DNA of 13,823 bases from Emmonsiellopsis sp. PD_33 (lineage: Eukaryota > Ascomycota > Eurotiomycetes > Onygenales > Ajellomycetaceae). Location of the stretch: contig JANTQF010000554.1 of the NCBI GenBank assembly GCA_032988165.1, positions 1 to 13,823 of the forward strand, given 5' to 3'. Below the pieces are notes generated by a model. It made no database searches and was not told the DNA's origin. It saw only the letters and a program-made list of their open reading frames with translations. Position numbers and translations under genes: made by a program. Below are positions 6,970-13,823 of the stretch, piece after piece; the stretch's first letter is position 1; every line of letters begins with the position of its first letter.

Positions 6970-9738
6970 TCATGCTTCAGTATCACTGCTATTACCCCTG
7001 TAGTCCAACTCCATGAGTTGCTTGGCATACTCTACATCGGCATTCTTTGGTAAAGAAGTCCCTGGGCTGAAATTAAGGAGGGTACAGAGAGTGTCTAGGA
7101 CCGCCTCACTGTCCCTGGATGGCGTGCCGGAATTGAATGTAACGGAGGGATACAACCCCTTATCAAGCCCAACCGCCAGAAGGGTAATGTTCTTTCTGGA
7201 TTTTGGCCAATTGTACTGTCGGGCAACCGAAGAGTTTTCGCGTGCCTGGCGCGCCTGGCGTGTCTCACGGCGTGGAACCAGCTTCGGAACTAGTATCTTA
7301 CACTTCGCCTCCTCCTGTTTGGTGTCTTTCTCCTCCCGGAGGCACATCATTAGGCCAAAGTGATTGTTCGTCATTCCCAGCGCTTTTATGGCTTGCTCGA
7401 CAGAAAAAACGGCAGCGCCTGAGGTCGTGTCGTTCATGCGATCGTGTTGACGATTCTTGACCTGAATGAGCACAAAGCTCATCTCACCATCTGGAAGCAT
7501 GATGGGTATAAGAATATCGGCTCCAGGAAATCTTTCCGGCAGAAAGAGAGCAGCCCCTCGCCGGTACGCGGCCTTGATTGTTCTCTGAGAGGGAATCTCC
7601 AACGACCTGAAAAAGTGGTTGAAAAATACATTGCCCTTTTCCCAGACAACACGCATCGACTCAACATCTGCAACCCGCTCACCAATCTGCTGCGAAATTT
7701 CCGAGCCAAGGAACGACCTAAAGAACTCCTGAGTTGTTACAGAGCAGGGAAACGACGTCGGCTGCATGGAATCCATTGAGAATAGCAGTACTAGCGAAGC
7801 GACCACTTCACCGATATCTCCCACGTGAATACTTCCTTGGAAGCATGCTTCTGAGAATGCGTTGACCACGGACAGTCGCGTGGCTGGGTCAATCATCATC
7901 GCCGCCGCCGTATACGCTAAGATGGGCTCGCTCGGGTGCATTGTACGCATGAACTCTCGAGATTTGGGAATGTAAAATATTGGCCGAAGCAAGCTGGCTG
8001 TCATATTTTCAGCGAGGTGCATGTTCACCACATAAAAATTTATGCGGTATGAAAAGAGGGCTAATGAAACGGCCGTTGTAAGCCCCTGGCGCCTTGCTGC
8101 GCTAATTTTCTCGACTGCTAGGTTCAACACTGTATTCAGGTCTGCCCCATTATCCAAAAACGCTCCCCAAGTCGGCCGCCCATATCTAACCAGCGTGCGC
8201 AAAGATTCCACCGAGCCGTCTATCTTTGGTTGGCTAGTGATATCTGATGACAGAGAATCCCATGTGCGAATCGCGTAGATTGGTGGAAATAGGTCACCTA
8301 CAAACTGAGTCTCTTTCTGGCTTGGGTCGTATCGAGCGGCCGGCGAAAAATTGTTGAGTTTGGAGGAGGTATCCAAGACCACGGAAAAGAAGCTGCCAAG
8401 CACAGCACTAAGTTGTGACTTCTCGCCTGGCCGATCTGTTGACTGGGGAAAGAGCCCTGATTGTGGCCTGTTAAAGAGGTTCGCGCACGCTCGCCGGAAC
8501 GAACGAAAGCGGACCGACTGCGAATGATCGAGCAAAGCCCGAGCCTCGTCAATACAGAGGAGTGTCTGAGGTCCCGCCGCCGTGCTAGGCGAGGTTGGAG
8601 CCAGATTGTTGTCACCCAATCTATCACGCCAACTCTTCAACTTGTCGATCCGATCATCGAGATAACCCTTCAACGACGATCTCAAGAAAACGGACCAAAC
8701 GAAAGGCCTTTCGGGATCTTTTGCTTTTTCTTTCTTGCACGTTTCCAAAAGAATGGACACCAAATTTGCGTACTCACGCCCATAGTCGGGGGGGTCGTCA
8801 AGGACCTGGAGGTTGTAGTATCCTGCAGACGTGATGCCAGCGTGTTTACACGCCTCGACCTCCCAAACAGATGTAGCGATCAAGCACTCCCAGAAGAGAA
8901 TACATGGATCCATATGTCCAGTTTTCAAACCCGCAATTTGATAAGCGACGTCAGATCTTCTCGGATAGCCAATAGTATCAGGCGGCGACAAGTTCAAGTA
9001 GACGACATACTGACCTCTCGTCATCGCCAGCTGCCGGATTGCAAAACTTTTGCCCATTCCCGACGGGCCAACAATGGAGGTGTAAGGCGAGTGGTACAGT
9101 GAGGTAGTGAACCGATGGTAAAACTTGAAAATTTGGCCAAGGACAACTTCGCTGGTGAATTTCCCATCACGCCCTGGTTTTTCGTCTTGCAGAAAAGCCT
9201 TCTGAACATGGCTATAGTCACTAGACTGCGAGTGGCTTGCAGCAGGAACATCCGGCTTCTCTCCTGGCCAAGTTAAGAGATGAGACAAGACACGGTGATA
9301 CTCAGCTTTCCCAGCCCGACCCAGCCAGAAATTGATCTCTTTCAGGCGTGTCCAAACGTATACGAGGTCATCTAGCTCACTATCAGAGTGTCTCCCTGTG
9401 TCCTCGAGCGGCAGTCTGCTCCAGTATATTTGTTTTGCTGTTGCCTCATCGAAGTGGTTTCGAACGTTTTTGATGTCATGGCGAGCAAGGGACACTATGC
9501 CCTCGGTGTAGGGCAGTTCCCAGCTCTCGAATTCAGACAAAAAAACTTGCTTTAGATAACTCCCATCAAAACCGGCAATCTTGAAGAACTCTTCCGCATT
9601 GCTGCACTGGCGCCACTGCGTCTTCTCATTGGATGCGATATCACTTAACGACAGTGTAACTTGAGATGATGGGATGTTGGGCTCCTCGTGTGCCCCGGGA
9701 GGATCGGAGAACGGATCGGCTAAATGCAAGCCACTCAT
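6970..9738 (-). CDS. Large intronless P-loop ATPase with C-terminal PD-(D/E)XK-like nuclease motif
   Basis: A single uninterrupted 922-codon frame runs from the ATG at 9738. The N-terminal 200 residues (mixed helices, tryptophan-containing) match nothing I know. A Walker A motif GPSGMGKS is at 224-231 and a Walker B motif TLLCIDEA at 392-399, with Asp397-Glu398. A sensor-like strand VVLDTSSKLNNF is at 453-464. The middle (about 500-700) looks helical. Near the C-terminus, GADILIPI (Asp741) and FVLIQVKNR (Gln759, Lys761) form the D...QxK pattern of PD-(D/E)XK nuclease folds, with Gln in the usual Glu position. This order, P-loop ATPase then restriction-endonuclease-like domain, is known from Crinkler-type proteins and related fungal ATPase-nuclease families, whose roles are thought to lie in effector function, genome conflict or mobile elements. 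No signal peptide or membrane helix is evident. The gene stands alone between large spacers. The coding call is strong; the nuclease call is from motifs only. Confidence 0.82.
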   Translation of the reverse strand: MSGLHLADPFSDPPGAHEEPNIPSSQVTLSLSDIASNEKTQWRQCSNAEEFFKIAGFDGSYLKQVFLSEFESWELPYTEGIVSLARHDIKNVRNHFDEATAKQIYWSRLPLEDTGRHSDSELDDLVYVWTRLKEINFWLGRAGKAEYHRVLSHLLTWPGEKPDVPAASHSQSSDYSHVQKAFLQDEKPGRDGKFTSEVVLGQIFKFYHRFTTSLYHSPYTSIVGPSGMGKSFAIRQLAMTRGQYVVYLNLSPPDTIGYPRRSDVAYQIAGLKTGHMDPCILFWECLIATSVWEVEACKHAGITSAGYYNLQVLDDPPDYGREYANLVSILLETCKKEKAKDPERPFVWSVFLRSSLKGYLDDRIDKLKSWRDRLGDNNLAPTSPSTAAGPQTLLCIDEARALLDHSQSVRFRSFRRACANLFNRPQSGLFPQSTDRPGEKSQLSAVLGSFFSVVLDTSSKLNNFSPAARYDPSQKETQFVGDLFPPIYAIRTWDSLSSDITSQPKIDGSVESLRTLVRYGRPTWGAFLDNGADLNTVLNLAVEKISAARRQGLTTAVSLALFSYRINFYVVNMHLAENMTASLLRPIFYIPKSREFMRTMHPSEPILAYTAAAMMIDPATRLSVVNAFSEACFQGSIHVGDIGEVVASLVLLFSMDSMQPTSFPCSVTTQEFFRSFLGSEISQQIGERVADVESMRVVWEKGNVFFNHFFRSLEIPSQRTIKAAYRRGAALFLPERFPGADILIPIMLPDGEMSFVLIQVKNRQHDRMNDTTSGAAVFSVEQAIKALGMTNNHFGLMMCLREEKDTKQEEAKCKILVPKLVPRRETRQARQARENSSVARQYNWPKSRKNITLLAVGLDKGLYPSVTFNSGTPSRDSEAVLDTLCTLLNFSPGTSLPKNADVEYAKQLMELDYRGNSSDTEA

Positions 9739-10004
9739 TAGCTTTCACGACCCACAGGAGCACGGGATGATCACCCCGCACGCGTTGTACAGTACATACT
9801 CGGCAGGTTGGGCAAGCTCTGGGAGCCTTGAGGCTGGTCAGCCATGTTGTTAAACCTGACTAATGGATGCAGACAGGTTGCGAAGGATCGGATCACTTCA
9901 GGTGGGGAATTAAATGTTGTTTGTGGGATGAAGCTGTGTTTTTAGAGAGGAACCTGGTTGTCAACGCTAGTCCTTTTTGGGGGGGAAAGGTAGGGCTTTA
10001 ACAC

Positions 10005-10010
10005 CACGTG
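10005..10010. promoter_or_regulatory. CACGTG E-box upstream of the ATPase gene
   Basis: A CACGTG core followed by ATC lies about 267 bp upstream of the start at 9738. On the minus strand it reads ATCACGTG, matching the Cbf1-type bHLH consensus RTCACRTG. Function is inferred from sequence only, and a hexamer is expected by chance every few kb. Confidence 0.25.
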
Positions 10011-10444
10011 ATCATGGAAATTCCCTCTACCTCCATCTCCAACCATGCTGCATCGCGATCAGTCTCCCTCTGGCAGCAGCCCTTGAGCAAGGGCATGGGA
10101 GATGTTTAAATCAGTTAGAACAGCACTGCAGCACCTTACCTAAATAAGCATGCTATACCAGATGGGGTACTAGTAATTATGTGTGGTCAGACAATACAGA
10201 GTAGTTACTAGTACTAATCCTATGTCAGTAATAAGCAGCTGGAAAGCATCATAGAACTCTATCTCCAATCAACTCAAATAAAAAGAACAAAAATAACCCT
10301 TCCGCGCCCCTCCATACTTTTATCACCGCCATCATTACCACGGTCCACCCCATCCCCGCCATCTCCGTATGGAGAACTACAGAGTATAGTTAAGGACGTT
10401 GCCAGAGTTCTAACTAAATAACCCCAACCTTTTACTTTCAAGTT

Positions 10445-10486
10445 CCCTTTCTTTTTCCCTTTCTTTTTCCCTTTCTTTTTCCCTTT
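10445..10486. repeat. 12 bp tandem repeat, 3.5 units
   Basis: Three perfect copies of CCCTTTCTTTTT (10445-10456, 10457-10468, 10469-10480) are followed by a half copy. The pyrimidine-rich minisatellite lies in a non-coding spacer. On the minus strand it makes an artefactual Gly-Lys-Lys-Lys periodic frame. Confidence 0.9.
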
Positions 10487-11314
10487 GCGGAAAAGAGGGT
10501 TTGGAAGTTGGAAAGTAAGGGACTGAGCTAACTGTTGACGTGCATTCCACAGACCACAGCCACACTCATCCACCAACCGTACAATCTGCCACGTAAATAC
10601 TGGAGTGGCGTACTTGTCTGTCTGTCCTACGCCAAGTGGAGGAGAGGACTGTTGTGCACTATGTACATTATCAACTCTGATTATATCAGAAGAGCTGGTG
10701 TCAGTGCTGCGGTTTGTGGCCGTGGGAATTAATTAACCTTATCTTCCTACTGTTGTAGCATAGCTAACTAACTCCCTTTTCAATAATTCAATTATATATT
10801 AACTATATTATATACATACACTCAGACAACTGGGGCGTGGTTTCTAGTTACAGGTTAGATGCTGCCATGGTTGATTGATCTATCCATTAGGCGGTAAAAC
10901 TGCCAAACCATCCCATCCCTTTCCAATGGATATCCTCTTTACTTAACTTGCATACTAACGTTACCAGACCAGACTCTGATTAATATCAAGACCTGACATG
11001 TTTTTTCCACCCCGTCAATATGTGGAGGCCGTGGTACATACATAGCGAAGCCTTGGTAGATTACGCGGGGTAGAATCCCACTATGTAGTTACTCTGGGGT
11101 GTCGTTTTATTTAACTAGAGGTTATATGGGTGGGAAGGTCACTTGTGCGGGGGGAAATCATGTCTATTTTATATATGGGTAACTATATGTCTTTAGGTAT
11201 GTGCTTGAGTTTATATATATGGTATCATAATATGTATGCATATGGGGCATGGTTCTTCATAACAGGCAGCATCACGTCAAAATCAGCAGCATAAAAAGCG
11301 CCAACCTCCACCGT

Positions 11315-12361
11315 CTAAAAAAGAGGCATAGTTGCCGCATTCTCATAATCAACATTCCCTTCTACCGACTCAATCCGCCCCAGACACGTGCCAAATATCC
11401 GATCCCAAAGCCTCGTCTGCTTGCCATAATTATGGCTCTTCCGCCAACCCTTCCGATGATGCAAGTCATGATCTTCAGTCACAATCTCCGCCCCAAACGC
11501 CTGCAGCAGCCAGCTCGCTGTCGAGGGAGGACTCAAATGCAAGCGGATGCCACTGTGGCCGAATAGCTCTGTAAATATTATATATGTATCGCACACCCAC
11601 CAGTCGTAGAAGCCCATGGGCACCCCGAGCACTTTTGTGATGGTAAGGTACGTCATGACGGGGATCCCGACCATGTCGAAGAATTCCTGCTCGTGGTCCG
11701 CGTACGCGGTCAGCAGCGGGTTCGGATGTTTTGTCAGGTGGTGCCTGCGGTGGAATTTCCAGAGGAACCCGACATCGTGCATCGCGCGGTGGTACCAGTA
11801 GAACCAGAAGTCGAGCACGATGGGGTACAGCCCGATGGTCAGCGGGAGCCAGGCCCACTGCATCCCGTTGAGCGGCAGGTAGGCCATGTCGGAGCTGTAG
11901 GTGAGCCATATGGCGGCGATGATTCGGGAGCCGGTGGTTTTGTATAGCGACCCGACCACTTTGCCGACGCCGACGTCGGGCACGCCGTCGCGCTCGTGCG
12001 AGTCACCGTCTAGGAACCCGTGTATGTGTCCTAGCCGGCGGAGGATGTGTACCTGGTAGATGACCATGGCGCTGACGCCTATGAAGTACAGGGTGAACGC
12101 GGCGAAAGCTCCCAGGGTACGGCCTGTGTACGACGAGAAGAGCTGGTGAGCTGCCAGCGGCAGGGCGGCGTAGAGCAGCACCCAGCGGTGCATCTGCCAC
12201 TGCGGCATGTAGGGGAGTTTCTCGGACTTTGCATGCACGGGGATGGGCTTGTTGAGGTCAACTGGATGTGCGTTGAACAGCTCGATGGCCCAGTGGTTGT
12301 GTGTCCAGGTGTCGCGGCTGGCGGTGCGCCAGGTCGATTTTATCGAGTCTTTGGGGTTCAT
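11315..12361 (-). CDS. Membrane di-iron hydroxylase, fatty acid hydroxylase/sterol desaturase superfamily
   Basis: A 348-residue single-exon protein. Proteins of this superfamily (Pfam PF04116) use two irons held by histidine clusters at the cytosolic face of the ER to hydroxylate or desaturate lipids and sterols. All clusters are present: HRAMH at 191-195, HRRHH at 204-208 and HDLHH at 298-302, plus GHSG with His269 and His223 between them. Hydrophobic segments lie at about 59-75, 84-104, 147-165, 172-190 and 232-250, a normal topology. The C-terminal NYGKQTRLWDRIFGT at 311-325 is also typical. The substrate is not decidable; ERG3-type C-5 sterol desaturase seems unlikely because the spacing and flanking residues differ from the ERG3 I know. 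The start at 12361 begins MNPKDSIKST and has a TATA box about 95 bp upstream. No partner oxidoreductase or biosynthetic cluster lies beside it. Confidence 0.92.
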   Translation of the reverse strand: MNPKDSIKSTWRTASRDTWTHNHWAIELFNAHPVDLNKPIPVHAKSEKLPYMPQWQMHRWVLLYAALPLAAHQLFSSYTGRTLGAFAAFTLYFIGVSAMVIYQVHILRRLGHIHGFLDGDSHERDGVPDVGVGKVVGSLYKTTGSRIIAAIWLTYSSDMAYLPLNGMQWAWLPLTIGLYPIVLDFWFYWYHRAMHDVGFLWKFHRRHHLTKHPNPLLTAYADHEQEFFDMVGIPVMTYLTITKVLGVPMGFYDWWVCDTYIIFTELFGHSGIRLHLSPPSTASWLLQAFGAEIVTEDHDLHHRKGWRKSHNYGKQTRLWDRIFGTCLGRIESVEGNVDYENAATMPLF

Positions 12362-12455
12362 GGTGGGCAGTCAGATGTTGGCATACACACATGGAAATGA
12401 GATGGTGTTCTTCACACGCTGATGAAAAGCGAGAAAGAAACCCCTCCCGGTCGTG

Positions 12456-12462
12456 TTTTATA
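12456..12462 (-). promoter_or_regulatory. Putative TATA box of the hydroxylase
   Basis: The minus strand reads GGATATAAAACACG here, a TATAAAA match 95-101 bp upstream of the start at 12361. The spacing equals that of the TATA-like boxes at the two divergent genes at the left of the window. Confidence 0.55.
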
Positions 12463-13056
12463 TCCTGCACCCTGGCGTCTCCTCGGGGGGTTGACAATTC
12501 GAAAACAGCATGTGAGGAGGATTCACCGATACCTTGCAAGATCTAACTTAAGGATCGTCCCCCACGTCAACTATCAACCTGGACTCTGGAGAGGACGTGG
12601 AGGGATGAAAAGCAGCTTTCGCCCCTCCATTTCGACCTGAATGCCCGAAGATGCCTCGGTATCTCATGAATGTGATGAGTGAACATTGATGACAACGACC
12701 TGTCCTGGGTTTCGGGCTCTCAACAAATGCCGTCTGTTGGGATTATCCTTCTTCTCTCTAGGCATCCTCATTATTTGCAAGTTGATGTCATTCTTCTCCC
12801 ATCAGTACCCGTGTGGAATTGAACCTGTTGATGGGAATAGTAGCGCTCAGTGATCCATCTGGTTTGACACATGTCAGCATCCGGGAGGATTCGTGTCTGC
12901 AGAATTTTTTTTAGCTCACAGCATTAGTCCAGTAACTAAGTCTGCACATGAAGAGAAAATGAAGAACACGGACTTTTGTCAAGCCAGCAGCCAGATGTAG
13001 AGGGTTTGGAGAATCTCCCAGTCGAAACCTTGGAAATCGGCAACCTTATCAATATG

Positions 13057-13066
13057 ATCACGTGAT
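13057..13066. promoter_or_regulatory. Palindromic E-box ATCACGTGAT
   Basis: A perfect 10 bp palindrome centred on CACGTG matches the Cbf1-type bHLH consensus on both strands. It lies about 700 bp upstream of the hydroxylase start. A regulatory role is possible but unproven. Confidence 0.35.
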
Positions 13067-13497
13067 AGTTTCTGGTTGCCCTCAACCTCACCTCACTCCA
13101 AATGCTCTTCTTTAACATCATGGTTGATGGCAGGATACTCTCCGCCGGTGGGGACTAATGGGATCTAGCACTCATTTTTCCCCATCATGATCTTTACCAG
13201 TGCAAGTTAGCCGCATTCAAAAGCTTGCAATACCTTTATACGGTTGAGATTACCGCCAATTCCATGTGCTGCCGGAGACATCATATCTTCACGCCTGATA
13301 TTTACTAATTCAAGATTTGACGTTAATAACTACCTCCTACGCAAGGTGTTTTGTTCATGGGACATGGCAGCTGGCCATGCTGATTTCCTATTCAAAACAG
13401 CTGCTAAAGGTTTGGTAGTTAACTACTGGGCGCTTTGGCCCTGAGGAATCTGGGTCAATATTTCCGGATTCAATATTTTATATTCGAAATGGCCGCC

Positions 13498-13621
13498 GTC
13501 AATATCAATTGATACAATTGACCGTTTTCCCTTACCGAACTTCCAACATTTCCATCGTCAATATCAACTTGAACTATTGCAAATGACTGCTTTCCTCTTC
13601 CAAACCTCCAGCATTTCCATC
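13498..13621. repeat. Two diverged tandem copies of a roughly 60 bp unit
   Basis: Copy 1 (13498-13556, 59 bp) and copy 2 (13557-13621, 65 bp) both start GTCAATATCAA and end CATTTCCATC. In between they share an ATTG core, a run of C and T, and TTCCAA. A shorter match, GTCAATATTTCC, begins at 13454 and may be a remnant of a third copy. The divergence suggests an old duplication. Confidence 0.7.
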
Positions 13622-13720
13622 GTCTCAAGATCAGACGACAAAAGACCGCGACGGAATAAATAAACCCTGCATTCAAACACATGCAAAAGAGTGGCAATGA
13701 ATCCGAAATCGTCCAACTCA

Positions 13721-13823
13721 TCCCTCCCTCCCTCCCCCACCTCGCCCCCACCCTCCGCCCCCAACCCCTACCCCCCCACCCCCCCCCCACCCCCACCCCC
13801 CCCCCCCACCCCCCCCCCCCCCC
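13721..13823. repeat. C-rich low-complexity tract running to the window end
   Basis: The last 100 bases are almost pure C with scattered A and T, ending in a run of C. Guanine is nearly absent. It has no TTAGGG/CCCTAA periodicity, so it is not an ordinary fungal telomere. It may be a real C-rich microsatellite able to form G-quadruplex or i-motif structures, or a degraded read end at a contig edge. Confidence 0.8.

Larger units (their letters stand above)
9739..11314. other. AT-rich intergenic region upstream of the ATPase gene
   Basis: About 1.6 kb separates the ATPase start at 9738 from the stop of the hydroxylase at 11315; both genes are on the minus strand. The first 300 bases should hold the ATPase promoter and include the CACGTG site at 10005. 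The rest is AT-rich with TA-rich stretches near 10785-10820 and 11160-11240, a 12 bp tandem repeat at 10445-10486 and a pair of TACTAGTA palindromes. I found no coding sequence, tRNA or terminal inverted repeat of a transposon by eye. TA enrichment could reflect old repeat-induced mutation, but I did not compute indices. Confidence 0.5.
12362..13823. other. Upstream spacer of the hydroxylase, no gene seen
   Basis: The first 100 bases hold the hydroxylase leader and TATA box. The rest shows no recognisable coding sequence. It includes a 7 bp inverted repeat CCCATCA/TGATGGG (12798-12804 and 12829-12835), the palindromic E-box at 13057, diverged tandem repeats at 13498-13621 and the C-rich end. 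Short frames at 13244 and 13470 carry no domain, and the latter is mostly translated low-complexity DNA. Confidence 0.5.

Noticed and set aside
10274..10576. 100-codon minus-strand frame with Gly-Lys-Lys-Lys repeats
   Set aside because: The repeats are the translated 12 bp pyrimidine minisatellite; no domain or conserved context.
11475..12200. Overlapping open frames on both strands within the hydroxylase
   Set aside because: All are frame shadows of a GC-rich coding sequence whose true frame carries the complete histidine motifs.
13470..13796. 108-codon minus-strand frame
   Set aside because: Its start is the translated C-rich tract (Gly/Trp/Arg run) and the rest is the tandem repeat read through; no evidence of a gene.
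13721..13823. Possible telomere
   Set aside because: No CCCTAA or TTAGGG repeats, only irregular C runs.

Overview
The window looks like nuclear DNA of a filamentous ascomycete (Pezizomycotina, probably a Eurotiomycete). The evidence is short spliceosomal introns (52-114 bp) with GTRNGT donors and CTAAC-type branch points, CT-rich promoters, TATA boxes 80-100 bp upstream of start codons, long gene-poor spacers, and proteins of fungus-specific pathways such as mannosyl-inositolphosphoceramide synthesis. The genus is inferred from general resemblance only.

Layout: (1) 7-808, minus strand, HIS3 (imidazoleglycerol-phosphate dehydratase), one intron, with an unexpected C-terminus at the left edge. 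(2) 809-1363, a divergent promoter region. (3) 1364-1992, plus strand, a two-exon gene for a small unassigned protein with two hydrophobic segments separated by a Ser/Thr/Pro linker. (4) 1993-2992, a convergent spacer that starts with a G-quadruplex-capable G-rich block. (5) 2993-4361, minus strand, a four-exon SUR1/CSH1-type mannosyl-inositolphosphoceramide synthase (GT32). (6) 4362-6969, a 2.6 kb spacer with no convincing gene; it holds a GACGTT hexanucleotide repeat and a strong hairpin. (7) 6970-9738, minus strand, an intronless 922-residue protein with a P-loop ATPase core and a C-terminal PD-(D/E)XK-like nuclease motif. It resembles the ATPase-nuclease proteins grouped with Crinkler-type effectors or mobile-element conflict systems. 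(8) 9739-11314, an AT-rich spacer with simple repeats. (9) 11315-12361, minus strand, a single-exon membrane di-iron hydroxylase of the fatty-acid hydroxylase/sterol desaturase superfamily. (10) 12362-13823, a spacer with a palindromic E-box, two diverged tandem copies of a roughly 60 bp unit, and a C-rich low-complexity end.

The genes do not form one pathway. HIS3 and the GT32 synthase are housekeeping (histidine and sphingolipid synthesis), and the hydroxylase is probably a lipid enzyme of unknown substrate. The ATPase-nuclease gene stands alone between wide spacers and is the accessory-looking part of the window and the best candidate for under-described biology. No tRNA, rRNA, CRISPR array or transposase was seen.
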